Shown piece by piece: positions 52,812 to 62,613 of a DNA stretch of 64,000 nt. Positions within the stretch are counted from its first letter, which is position 1, and each line of letters begins with the position of its first letter. Location: NCBI RefSeq assembly GCF_014697425.1, contig NZ_JACJRU010000022.1:1-64000 (forward strand). Reading direction: 5' to 3'. The notes beneath the pieces were generated by a model. That model saw only the letters and a program-made list of their open reading frames with translations. It did no database searches and had not been told where the DNA came from. The translations under genes were made by a program, and so were the position numbers. The stretch is from Nostoc sp. FACHB-110. Lineage in GTDB: Bacteria; Cyanobacteriota; Cyanobacteriia; Cyanobacteriales; Nostocaceae.

Positions 52812-55800
52812 TTATAGTTCTCCCCTCACCCGGCTATTTTTCCTAGCTGTGATTGTGGGTACAACCGATGTTTGAGAGACTGGCTGAACTGCGAATAGTT
52901 CTTGAGCGATCAACTTTGTTAAACCAATCACACTCACGCCATCCAAAAATTTGGTGATGGGGATATTAATTCCCAATTCACTTCTGAGGCGATTTTTCAG
53001 TTCCACAACCATGAGGGAGTCAAGCCCCATTTTATTTAGAGGCTGATCAATACTTAGTTTAGATGTCGTTATCCCCAACGCTTTAGCCATCTGCTGAGAG
53101 AGGTAATCAATCAACAGTGCTTGGCTTTGTTCTGGGGAACTTTCTTTGATTTGGTCTAAAATTTTGGCTGGCTGTTGCTTTTGGGTAATGGCGGGTGTTT
53201 GCAACTGTTGTGCTATTTCCGCGACGAAACTCGGAGAAGAGTCACCGGAGAACTGCGCCAAAAACTTTGACCAATCAAGCTGCATCACCCCTATCTGCGC
53301 TGTATTTTGAGGTAACAAATTTTCGAGGATGCTTAATAATTGCTGTGGTTCCATCGGCTGGATTCCCTGGTTTGCCCATTGCGCTTCGGTTTTCATCTCC
53401 ACAGTCTTAGCCATTCCTAACTTCGACCAAGGCCCCCAGTTGATACTCAACCCCGGTAAATTCAATGACCGACGATAATGAGCGATCGCATCTAAAAAGG
53501 TATTGGCGGCGGTATAATTGGCTGTCCCAGCAAAACCCATGATGGATGCGATCGAGGAAAACAGTACGAAAAAGTCTAAGGGTAAATCTTGGGTGAGATG
53601 GTGTAAATTCCAAGCTCCACTTACTTTGGGGGCAAACACTTTAGCAAATAATGACCATTGATGCTCGACCAAGAGTCGGTCTTCGATCACACCTGCGGCA
53701 TGAATGATACCCTTTAACGGTGGCATCGATGTTTGAATTTGAGCAAGTAATGATGCGACATCTTCTTCTAAGGATACATCAGCCTGCATGATAACAACCT
53801 GACATTTTGCCGCTTCTAGTTGTGTGAGGGTGGCTTGAACTGCGGCTTGAGGATGGCTACGCCCTACCAAAACTAAGTGTTTCGCCCCATGCTCTACCAG
53901 CCATTTGGCTATCAGTAAACCAATTTCACCTAAACCACCTGTAATTAGGTAAGTAGCATCGGTTTTAATTTCCAGAGATTGCTTGACAATTTCTTGTTTT
54001 CGTGCAATCCGGTTAACATATCGTTGTCCATGACGGAAAGCTAGGCGATTTTCACTACTATTTGGCTGGTGTGAACAAATTTCTGCCCATAGATGCTGAG
54101 TATTGTACTTTCCGTCTGGGTCTAAATCTACCAGAGTACAGTTAAACTCTGGATGCTCGTTGGTAATGACTTTGCCTAATCCCCAAACAGTGGCTTGAGC
54201 TAAACCTGACAGGGTTGATTCTCCCTTGACTGGTTGTGCGCCTTTGGTGACTAGCCAGAGGCTGGGAGGACGGGAAAATCCTTGATTAATTAAAGACTGG
54301 AGTAGTGATAGTACGCCACCACAGACTAGTTGTGAGGCTGTTTCTAAATCGTTGAGGCTGAGGGCATTGGCAGCAATTGTATCTAAATTCCACAAATAAA
54401 TGACTTTTTGGCAAGGTGCTTGGTTTGTGGCTGTATGTTCTCGGAATAATCGCTGAAAGTCTTCTGGTAAGGCGGGGTTGATGATAATTTCTTGGTCTCT
54501 TATTTTTTTATACTCAGTGCCGGGGTAAACGAGGGTACAGGGTTTTTGTTGTCGCCATAATCCAGCCAACTCTTGACCAATACCTTGTCTATCCGCAAAA
54601 ATCAGGCAAGAGCCTAGTTCTGTGTTATTTGGGCGAATTGACTGTATATTTCCTTGATTGCGCCAGACTATTTCATAGCAGAAGTCGCGGATGTTTTCTG
54701 GTATCAGGTGTTGCTGATGTTCCTTGACTAAGACTGCTAATATTTCCGGTAATAGTTGGAGATGTTCTGGTGAAAAATTCCCGGCTTGCTGTAGTAGCTG
54801 CACTAAGTCTTGAGTATTTCCCTGATTCAGCAATTTGGTAATCGGAGTCTGGCTTTGTTCTACCGATACGGACTCTGTTTTTGGCTGGGGCGATGGTGTA
54901 TCCAACCAATAACGTTGTCTTTGGAAGGGATAGTTAGGTAAAGGTACTTTCTGTTGGGGAGCGTCGCCTGCAAAGGCTAACCAATCTATTTCGATTCCGG
55001 CTACATATAAATCAGCCAAACTCTCAAGTAGTTGTTTCCATTCTGGCATCCCCGGACGCAGAGAAGGCAACCACAGACTGGCGCTGTCTGGTAAACACTC
55101 ACGTCCCATACCCAATAATGTTGGTTTAGCTCCAATCTCTAAAAAGACTTCATACCCTTGCTGTGCTAATGTCTCCATACCTTGGGCAAACTGTACTGTT
55201 TGCTGGATATGATTCACCCAATATTTTGCTGTGCTAATTTGCTCATCAGCTAATTGTCCGGTGACATTGGAGATGATTGGTATTTGCGGCTGATAGTAGG
55301 TGATTTGATTGGCGACTTGCTCAAACGCCGATAACATTGGTGTCATCAAAGGAGAATGGAAAGCGTGGGATACCTCCAGGTACTTGGTTTTCACTTTCTG
55401 TGCAGCTAACTTTTGACAAATAGTGGCGATATCCTCACTAGCGCCGGAAATGACGATACTTTCGGGACTGTTGATGGCGGCGATGGATACTGTATTGGCA
55501 AATGGGGCGATAATTTGTCTGACTTGCGCCTCGGAAGCAATGAGGGAAACCATGACACCGGAAGAGGCAGGGGGGAAGGGAGCAGGGAGCAGGGGGACAG
55601 AGCTATTCCCCCCAACGCTGCGGGGCGAAACATGGAAGCCCGGCTCTTGAGGGGCGCTTGACTGGGGCGGAGTTTGAAGCTCTCCGTCTCGGTTTTCACC
55701 CTTGCTCCCTGCCCCCTGCCCCTTTTCCTCTTGCTGTCCGCCATTGGGTAATTGCTGCATTAATTGTCCCCGTTGGGCGATGAGTTTGAGTCCATCTTCC

Positions 55801-58800
55801 AGGCTAAAAACTCCGGCGACGGTTGCGGCTACATACTCACCCACACTATGTCCCATGACGACATCGGGAACAATTCCCCAGGATTTCCAGAGTTGATAGA
55901 GGGCGTATTCTAAGGCAAATAGGGCTGGTTGGGTGTAGGCGGTTTGATTGATGAGGGATGCAGTTTGCTCCCCAACTTCGCCAGGATAGAGGATTTCTAA
56001 TAAGGAATGCTCTAGATAGGGGCGGAGAATTTCATCGCACTGCTCTAGGGTTTGGCGGAAGATGGGTTGAGTTTTGTAAAGTTCCCTACCTATGTTGATG
56101 TATTGGGAGCCTTGCCCAGTAAAGAGGAAGGCAATTTTCCGGGGCTTTTTGCCTATTTGACTAGGCGTGCTTAATGTGATATTAGCTAGTTGCTCAAGCA
56201 ATTCTTCTCTGGATGCAGCGACGATCGCTAGGCGATGATGAAAGTGCGATCGCCCGATATTCGTCGTATAGCAGATGTCGTCAATGGCTAGCTCACCATG
56301 ATTTGTGAGATATTCGCCATAACGTTGTCCCAACTCTAATAAAGCTGCTTCAGTTTTGGCTGAGAGGGTGAGGATATGGTAAGGTCGGGCAAATTCCTGT
56401 TTTGGTAAAGGTGCGGGTGCTTCTTCCAATATCACATGAGCATTAGCACCACCAATTCCCAAGGAATTGACTCCCGCACGGCGGGGAGAACCCAGGTTAG
56501 GCCAGTCTTTCAAGCTGGTATTGACGTAGAAAGGTGTATTGGGTAAATCTAGCTGGGGATTAGGTTCTTGGAAGTGCAGACTGGGGGGAATTTGTTTATG
56601 GTATATTGACAGGACTGTTTTCATAAAACCTGCCACACCAGAGGCAATTTGTAAATGACCGATGTTGGTTTTGACTGAACCAATCCCACAGAAATTTTTG
56701 GCTTGGGTACTACTGCGGAAGGCTTGGGAGAGTCCACCAATTTCTATGGGGTCGCCCAAGGGTGTACCTGTACCATGTGCTTCAACGTAGCCGATGGTTT
56801 CAGCATCAATTCCCGCCATTGTCAAGGCTTCTGTGACTACAGATGCTTGACCATCGCCATTGGGAGCCATGTAACCGACTTTTGTACCACCATCGTTATT
56901 CACGGCGGAACCTTTAATCACAGCATAGATGTGATCACCGTCGGCGATCGCTTCTTCGAGCCGCTTCAATACTACCAGTCCTACACCACTGCCAAAAATT
57001 GTGCCTTGGGCTTGGGCATCAAAAGCGCGACAATGCCCATCGGGAGTAACAATCATTCCCTCTTGATATAAGTGTCCCACCTTTTGCGGGGCATTGACGG
57101 AAACACCCCCAGCTAAAACGATGTCACTTTCGCCACTCAATAAACTAGCACAACCCATGTGAACTGCTACCAAGGATGTAGAGCAAGCGGTTTGCACATT
57201 CACACTGGGGCCAGTCAGGTTGAGTTTGTAAGAAATCCTGGTGGTTAAATAATCTTTATCATTAGCCACCATCATTTGCAAACCGCCCATCGAGTCGAGG
57301 GTGGCGACTGCTAAATTATCGTTGCTATCTAGCTGATGGCGCTGGGGATAAATATTATTGAGTAGGTAGGTATTCATCACCGCACCCGCATATATACCAA
57401 TCGCCCCATCATAAGTGAGAGGATTGTAACCAGCAGTTTCCAAACTTTCCCAAGCACATTCTAATAACAGCCGTTGCTGGGGATCTAGTAATTCGGCTTC
57501 TTTGGCACTATAGCCGAAGAAATCCGCATCAAAAGATTCCACATCTGATAATATCGGCTTGGCTTTGACGTAGTTGGGGTTTTTCACCAATTCTGGATCT
57601 ACACCTGCGGCGATGATTTCTTCCTCGGTAAAGAAGGAAATCGATTCTACGCCATTGGCTAAATTTTGCCAAAATTCCTCAATGCTGTTTGCACCGGGAA
57701 AACGGCAAGACATCCCAATGACAGCGATATCTGCGTTCCCTTGTTGCCGTTGTTTACGAACTTGGGCGCGTTTTTGCCCTTGCAGGACTGCGGGTGACTC
57801 GGTTTGCTCCTGAGATAAATAGTTGGCTAGGGCGCTGATGGTGGGATATTTAAACATATCCACGATGGAGACTTGGCGCTGGAAAAAGTCTTGTAATTTG
57901 CTCTGCGCCTGGACTAGCAATAGGGAATGTCCGCCTAGCTCGAAGAAGTTATCATCTAGCCCCACTTCCTCTAAGCCTAAGACTTGTTGCCAAATCTGTT
58001 GCACTTGCCGTTCAATGTCTGTTCCTGACTGTCTTTGCTGGTTGGTAGTGGGGCGTAAATCGCCTTTGATGAGTTTTGCGCGGTCAATTTCACCAGTCTG
58101 GGTTAAGGGCATTTGGGGTAGTTGGACAAAGTTGCAATTGCTGACTTGACCAAAGCGATCGCAAACTACCAATTCCCTTAGTTTCTCCGCTACCTTAGCA
58201 TCACTATTGGCCGTAAAATAAGCTGTCAGTTGCTGTAGTGGATAACTATAGTTTACATGACCACGAATATGTTGATTACCACCATCTAAGCCAATTAACA
58301 ACTGGGTTTGCGGGTGACGTAAGCCAGTGAGTAAAGAAAACCATCCTTGTCTGGTAGATATGGGTAGGTAGCCTTTGGTTTGGGCTAACTTGCTTCTGGA
58401 GACATCCTGGCTAATACCTTTACCATCCCAAAGACTCCAACTCAAACAATAGCTATTCAAGCCACATTGAGAGCGTTGATAATGGCTAAAACTGGCTAAA
58501 AATTGATTAGCAGCAACATAGGTGGCGACTGTCGCCCCTCCCAAGCAGCGACTCACAGAAGCAAAGCTGATAAATAAAGCTTGGGGATAATTTTTCAGGA
58601 GTTGATGCAGTACCCAAGCTCCGCCAATTTGGGAACGGACGGCTGTTGACCAACTATGCTGATTTTCCTCTAAAAGCGATCGCTCTTGATAATTTCCCGC
58701 TAGATGCAGCACTCCATCCAGTTGACACCCCCATTCACTCTGCACCTGTTCTACCACCTGTTGCAACCCGGACAAGTCGCACACATCCACCGCCCGATAG

Positions 58801-61800
58801 GTGATTTGTCCGCCCAACTGTTCTAGTTCTTCATAGGCGGCGAATTTTGCCGTGCTTTGGGCTACATTGGTTCTTCCCACCAACAACAGTTTTGCTTTGT
58901 AATGCTTGAGCAAATACTTAGCAATTTCTACCCCAACACCCCCAAGTCCACCAGTAATCAAATACATTCCCCCAGTCACAAAGCCCAAGTCTGGTTGTGC
59001 TGGGGCGGGAAAGTCTACTTTTTCTAATCGAGGAATCAACCTCTGTCCTTGGCGATAGGCTACCTCAGACTCTTCTGATAATACATAAATTTCTTGCAGA
59101 ATCCGTTCTGCATTCACGGCAATTTCATCTACAGTTAAATCGAGATGACGAGTCTTTACCCCTGGTATTTCTTGGTCAATGACTTTGAGTAGTCCTAGTA
59201 AAGGCGATTTGGTGTATGCAATGTTGTCGCTAGGGGATGTAAACTGGGTATGGGTAGAAACGACTAAAGTAGCAATTGTTTCCTCAGATTTGCGGGTTTT
59301 CGCCAAGGCTTGGACTAATGACAGTAAACTATAAACACCCTTCGTCTGCGCCGCTTCCAAGGACTCCAAGCTAGAAATTTCATCAATACAACTGTCGTAA
59401 GTCCACAAATGTATAATCTGCGCTATGGGATAGTTGTTAACTTGTACAGCCGATAATAAACGTTGGTAATCTGCGGGATTATTGGGAGCAATTTGGTAGC
59501 GATTAGAACTCAGTTGTTTAAACTCTACTCCTGCTGTCACACCCACCCAAGGCTGATGCTGTTTTTCTAATTCTCTACCTAAATACTCACCTAATCCCAA
59601 CTCATCCAGAAACACCAGTACGCTACCGTTGATAGCAGACTTGTGGGTGACAGCTACTTTTTGTCGCCAAACTTGATGATAAAACCAATCTGGCAATGAA
59701 TTAGGATTATCTAAATTTATCCCCAATTGTTGAATTATCCCATCAAATTCCCCATCGGCAAATAGCTGACTCAATTGGCGACGCTGAATTTTGCCAATCG
59801 CCGTTTTGGGAATTACTTCCTTTTTCACAGGAATGATGTAATGAGGATTTACCCCAATATTTTTAACAACTGCTCCACGAATCTTTTTAATTAGTTCTTT
59901 CAACAATATTTCTTCAGAAACAACAGAACTAAAAAAGATAGCTAATTGATCTGCATTATTTTCCGCAACTCGTACAGCGCAAGCAGCTGTGTAGGATATT
60001 TCCACACCCTCAACTTCTTCCACCACTGCTTCAATTTCATGGCTATAGTAGTTGATGCCATTAATAATAATGTCATCTTTATCTCTGCCAGTGAGGACAA
60101 TTTTTCCTGCCTTTAAATAACCAATATCCCCAGTATTAAACCATCCATCTGGGGTAAAAGCTTCGCGGTTACGTTGGGGATTTTGATAATAACCAGGTGT
60201 AACAGAAAGTCCTTTAACTTGAAATTTTCCAATTACACCTTCATTGACAATTTGGTTATTTTCATCAGTGATGCGAATTGATGCTCCTGGAATTGGCGCA
60301 CCTAATTCTACAAAGGACATATCATCTGATGATGTAGCTAAAGAAAAATCATGATCATAGCTGATTCCTGAAGCAGTTTCCGACATCCCAAAAGCAGGAC
60401 GAATGGCGTTAGCTGGTAAATTATATGGCTCTAATAACTTCAAAAAAGTCCGCGCTGTTTTCGGGACAATTTGTTCTCCAGCATTAACTATAAATCTCAT
60501 AGAAGATAAATTCCATGAGCGTTGATTAATTTCATTTGCCCGTTCATTCAGCAGCGAAAAAGCAAAATTTGGAAACCAAGAAATCGTCGCTTGATAATGT
60601 TGAATTAACTCTAACCAACGAATTGGGTTTTGGAGAATATATTCTGTAGATACATGAATTTGTTGACAACCCAAATCAAACGCCAACAGTGACATCGAGA
60701 TAATTGCGCCCACATGTTCCAGTGGCATCCAGTTCAAGATAATATCTTGATCATGAAAATTGCTTCCTTGGGCAAAACCAGCCGTCATACTCAAAAGGTT
60801 GCGATGAGTTAACATCACACCTTTAGGAAATCCTGTACTCCCGGATGTGAGTAATAGTAGTGCTAAATCATCTTCCAAGCTTGGATAAATATTAGTATCT
60901 GGTTCGTTGTGGCGTAAGTTATCTACTGTCTCTACTTGAAAATTTTCTATATTTAAAAGTGACGGTAATTTTTGCAGGCTCTCGGCTAGGCGTGAGCTTG
61001 TCAATACAAGGGGTTGCTCTAGCATTTGCCAAGCATTATGCAGTTTATTGACGGCGCTGTTAATTTGTTCGTAGGCTGGAGCAACCGAAACTGGTACGGG
61101 AATGAAACCGCCTAGTACACAGCCCCAAAAAGCCGGGATGAAATCTTGATTAATATCTATTTGAAAAATTACTTTGTCTTGGGGTTTTAAACCGAGTTTT
61201 TTTAAACCAGCTAATATCTTTTGCGCGTCTAATAATAAGTCGTGATAAGACTGAATAACTTCGGAACCGTCTGCTTGAATATAAATTACTGCTTTTTCTG
61301 GATATTTAGCGGCTGTTTGTTGTAGTGCTTGCGGCAGGATTTTGGCTGCGTCTTTGTCGCGCCTGAGTTCATCACCATGATTGATCGCTGGTTTATTATC
61401 TACGCTATCATGATTGATAGTTGAGCGAGAAAAATCTGTTTTATCTGGATGATTGTTTTCTGCACTAGTAAGAGTTTTCCAATCAGGAATTAAGTCTGAT
61501 AGACGTAGTGATTTTTGCTGTTGTATTTGTTGTTTAACTACTACTGCGACTTGATTGACTTCAGGCAATGACTGGATTTTTTCTAACCATCGCTCAACTA
61601 AATCATTGTCTGTAATTTCTATTTGGCTGATGGCAATTTCATCAATCTTACCTGATAACGTCAATGGCAGAGTTGATACTGGTATTATTGCTTTGGGTAT
61701 CCATTGACTGGGTAATATTTTTTGCAAGTGAGATAATAATTGCTCTGGTGCAAATAAACTTGATGGTACGACATAAGCAATTAATTCTCGTTGGAAATTC

Positions 61801-61931
61801 TCTGTCTGTCTCTCTATGACTACGCAATCATCTATAGTTAAACTTGAGCGTATAGCAATTTCTATTTCTCTGTATGTAAAACTTGGATTGTTTAAATCTA
61901 CCAAGTTCTGAGTATAATTACTTAATTGCAT
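52812..61931 (-). CDS. hybrid A-KR-carrier loading and KS-AT-KR-ACP polyketide synthase
   Basis: A 3039-residue first protein of the assembly line. Residues about 1-110 look like a detached adenylation C-terminal subdomain (ending PLTLSGKID). A carboxylic-acid-type adenylation domain follows (about 200-730; TSGSTGFPKG near 365, NWMPLEHVGA as in McyG/AerA-like loaders, not an amino-acid code), then KR1 (about 985-1165; TGGLGGVGVEIA, Tyr in ATYVAANQF), a carrier (Ser near 1330), KS (about 1399-1825; TACSTS, VEAHGTGT, KTNIGH), AT (about 1930-2265; GHSVGEY, HAFH indicating malonyl-CoA), KR2 (about 2390-2840; Tyr in ANYTAANTF) and ACP (GLDSLMVVEL, about 2970). There is no DH or ER. Prediction: an acid or alpha-keto acid is loaded, possibly reduced to the alpha-hydroxy acid as in AerA, extended once with malonate and reduced to a beta-hydroxy acyl chain. 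A roughly 60-residue repeat-like insert lies in the AT (about 2066-2125). Confidence 0.93.
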   Translation of the reverse strand: MQLSNYTQNLVDLNNPSFTYREIEIAIRSSLTIDDCVVIERQTENFQRELIAYVVPSSLFAPEQLLSHLQKILPSQWIPKAIIPVSTLPLTLSGKIDEIAISQIEITDNDLVERWLEKIQSLPEVNQVAVVVKQQIQQQKSLRLSDLIPDWKTLTSAENNHPDKTDFSRSTINHDSVDNKPAINHGDELRRDKDAAKILPQALQQTAAKYPEKAVIYIQADGSEVIQSYHDLLLDAQKILAGLKKLGLKPQDKVIFQIDINQDFIPAFWGCVLGGFIPVPVSVAPAYEQINSAVNKLHNAWQMLEQPLVLTSSRLAESLQKLPSLLNIENFQVETVDNLRHNEPDTNIYPSLEDDLALLLLTSGSTGFPKGVMLTHRNLLSMTAGFAQGSNFHDQDIILNWMPLEHVGAIISMSLLAFDLGCQQIHVSTEYILQNPIRWLELIQHYQATISWFPNFAFSLLNERANEINQRSWNLSSMRFIVNAGEQIVPKTARTFLKLLEPYNLPANAIRPAFGMSETASGISYDHDFSLATSSDDMSFVELGAPIPGASIRITDENNQIVNEGVIGKFQVKGLSVTPGYYQNPQRNREAFTPDGWFNTGDIGYLKAGKIVLTGRDKDDIIINGINYYSHEIEAVVEEVEGVEISYTAACAVRVAENNADQLAIFFSSVVSEEILLKELIKKIRGAVVKNIGVNPHYIIPVKKEVIPKTAIGKIQRRQLSQLFADGEFDGIIQQLGINLDNPNSLPDWFYHQVWRQKVAVTHKSAINGSVLVFLDELGLGEYLGRELEKQHQPWVGVTAGVEFKQLSSNRYQIAPNNPADYQRLLSAVQVNNYPIAQIIHLWTYDSCIDEISSLESLEAAQTKGVYSLLSLVQALAKTRKSEETIATLVVSTHTQFTSPSDNIAYTKSPLLGLLKVIDQEIPGVKTRHLDLTVDEIAVNAERILQEIYVLSEESEVAYRQGQRLIPRLEKVDFPAPAQPDLGFVTGGMYLITGGLGGVGVEIAKYLLKHYKAKLLLVGRTNVAQSTAKFAAYEELEQLGGQITYRAVDVCDLSGLQQVVEQVQSEWGCQLDGVLHLAGNYQERSLLEENQHSWSTAVRSQIGGAWVLHQLLKNYPQALFISFASVSRCLGGATVATYVAANQFLASFSHYQRSQCGLNSYCLSWSLWDGKGISQDVSRSKLAQTKGYLPISTRQGWFSLLTGLRHPQTQLLIGLDGGNQHIRGHVNYSYPLQQLTAYFTANSDAKVAEKLRELVVCDRFGQVSNCNFVQLPQMPLTQTGEIDRAKLIKGDLRPTTNQQRQSGTDIERQVQQIWQQVLGLEEVGLDDNFFELGGHSLLLVQAQSKLQDFFQRQVSIVDMFKYPTISALANYLSQEQTESPAVLQGQKRAQVRKQRQQGNADIAVIGMSCRFPGANSIEEFWQNLANGVESISFFTEEEIIAAGVDPELVKNPNYVKAKPILSDVESFDADFFGYSAKEAELLDPQQRLLLECAWESLETAGYNPLTYDGAIGIYAGAVMNTYLLNNIYPQRHQLDSNDNLAVATLDSMGGLQMMVANDKDYLTTRISYKLNLTGPSVNVQTACSTSLVAVHMGCASLLSGESDIVLAGGVSVNAPQKVGHLYQEGMIVTPDGHCRAFDAQAQGTIFGSGVGLVVLKRLEEAIADGDHIYAVIKGSAVNNDGGTKVGYMAPNGDGQASVVTEALTMAGIDAETIGYVEAHGTGTPLGDPIEIGGLSQAFRSSTQAKNFCGIGSVKTNIGHLQIASGVAGFMKTVLSIYHKQIPPSLHFQEPNPQLDLPNTPFYVNTSLKDWPNLGSPRRAGVNSLGIGGANAHVILEEAPAPLPKQEFARPYHILTLSAKTEAALLELGQRYGEYLTNHGELAIDDICYTTNIGRSHFHHRLAIVAASREELLEQLANITLSTPSQIGKKPRKIAFLFTGQGSQYINIGRELYKTQPIFRQTLEQCDEILRPYLEHSLLEILYPGEVGEQTASLINQTAYTQPALFALEYALYQLWKSWGIVPDVVMGHSVGEYVAATVAGVFSLEDGLKLIAQRGQLMQQLPNGGQQEEKGQGAGSKGENRDGELQTPPQSSAPQEPGFHVSPRSVGGNSSVPLLPAPFPPASSGVMVSLIASEAQVRQIIAPFANTVSIAAINSPESIVISGASEDIATICQKLAAQKVKTKYLEVSHAFHSPLMTPMLSAFEQVANQITYYQPQIPIISNVTGQLADEQISTAKYWVNHIQQTVQFAQGMETLAQQGYEVFLEIGAKPTLLGMGRECLPDSASLWLPSLRPGMPEWKQLLESLADLYVAGIEIDWLAFAGDAPQQKVPLPNYPFQRQRYWLDTPSPQPKTESVSVEQSQTPITKLLNQGNTQDLVQLLQQAGNFSPEHLQLLPEILAVLVKEHQQHLIPENIRDFCYEIVWRNQGNIQSIRPNNTELGSCLIFADRQGIGQELAGLWRQQKPCTLVYPGTEYKKIRDQEIIINPALPEDFQRLFREHTATNQAPCQKVIYLWNLDTIAANALSLNDLETASQLVCGGVLSLLQSLINQGFSRPPSLWLVTKGAQPVKGESTLSGLAQATVWGLGKVITNEHPEFNCTLVDLDPDGKYNTQHLWAEICSHQPNSSENRLAFRHGQRYVNRIARKQEIVKQSLEIKTDATYLITGGLGEIGLLIAKWLVEHGAKHLVLVGRSHPQAAVQATLTQLEAAKCQVVIMQADVSLEEDVASLLAQIQTSMPPLKGIIHAAGVIEDRLLVEHQWSLFAKVFAPKVSGAWNLHHLTQDLPLDFFVLFSSIASIMGFAGTANYTAANTFLDAIAHYRRSLNLPGLSINWGPWSKLGMAKTVEMKTEAQWANQGIQPMEPQQLLSILENLLPQNTAQIGVMQLDWSKFLAQFSGDSSPSFVAEIAQQLQTPAITQKQQPAKILDQIKESSPEQSQALLIDYLSQQMAKALGITTSKLSIDQPLNKMGLDSLMVVELKNRLRSELGINIPITKFLDGVSVIGLTKLIAQELFAVQPVSQTSVVPTITARKNSRVRGEL
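55556..55735 (-). repeat. 180-bp in-frame repeat element inside the AT domain
   Basis: The AT domain reads QLMQQLPNGG, then about 60 Gly/Pro/Ser/Glu-rich residues, then VMVSLIASEAQ; standard AT domains join these blocks directly. The DNA of the insert has complementary G-rich and C-rich ends (GGGAGCAGGGAGCAGGGGG at 55577-55595; CTTGCTCCCTGCCCCCTGCC at 55701-55720), so it looks like a palindrome-ended mobile repeat. Its length keeps the frame. Confidence 0.7.
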
Positions 61932-62328
61932 TAACTTTTATATCCTTACTATAGTCGACTAATACTTGAATAGTTAAAAGTAATTACAGGTAATTACTCC
62001 AAATCAGAGATAACGTAAGTTGATAGTTAGTTATACATAAGCATTTTTAAAAAAATTGCTCATTTTTAACCCTTGAAAACTTTTGATTATAAGTAACGAA
62101 ATATATTAGGTTATCTCAATTTTAAGTTGACGCGCGCTTTAGTTCTTCTATCTATTTAAGGATGCTTTTCATTTTAATTGACTTAAATTTCATTCTGTTA
62201 ATTGTTATTTAGTCCTTATTAATCAAAATAAAATATATAATTTTACTAATTTAAAGATTTACAAGTAAAATTATATATTTTTATAAACATAGGCAATAAT
62301 CTCATTTTGATTAATAAAATACAATAGC

Positions 62329-62458
62329 AGTTAAGACAGTTAATTTGCCTTATCCATAAAATCTAATAGTAGTTAAAATATTAAAGTAGACAGTTAAGAT
62401 ATTTAAGACACTTAAGCAGATATTTAGGTGGACAGTTAAGATATTTAAGACACTTAAG
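62329..62458. promoter_or_regulatory. array of regulator-site-like repeats on a 21-bp grid
   Basis: The unit AGTTAAGATATTTAAG is exact at 62392-62407 and 62434-62449, inside 28-nt identical direct repeats (62389-62416 and 62431-62458). It is 14/16 matched at 62371-62386, half matched at 62413-62428 (AGATATTTAGG) and partly matched at 62329-62344 (AGTTAAGACAGTTAAT). All starts differ by multiples of 21 bp, two helical turns. This is the spacing of AraC-family half-sites, and an AraC-type gene lies 0.6 kb away. The array is about 0.4-0.5 kb upstream of the PKS start. Confidence 0.55.
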
Positions 62459-62613
62459 TAAATAATGTAAACAATCGTAAAGATTTATTAAAAATTTAAT
62501 AAATCTAAACTATCTGTAACTAACTAGAGAGTCGTACAAATAGTAAGAAGTGCTTGCTTTGTAGGTTTCTATTGAATTACGAATGCTTTCTTAACTTGGG
62601 GATGAAACTTGTT

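Noticed and set aside
52812..61931. Dehydratase or enoylreductase in the PKS module
   Set aside because: The AT-to-KR2 interval contains only the ketoreductase structural part, with no dehydratase HxxxGxxxxP-type motif, so only ketoreduction is predicted.
62329..62458. CRISPR array
   Set aside because: The repeats are 16-28 nt, imperfect and in register every 21 bp with no unique spacers of constant length, and no cas gene is present.
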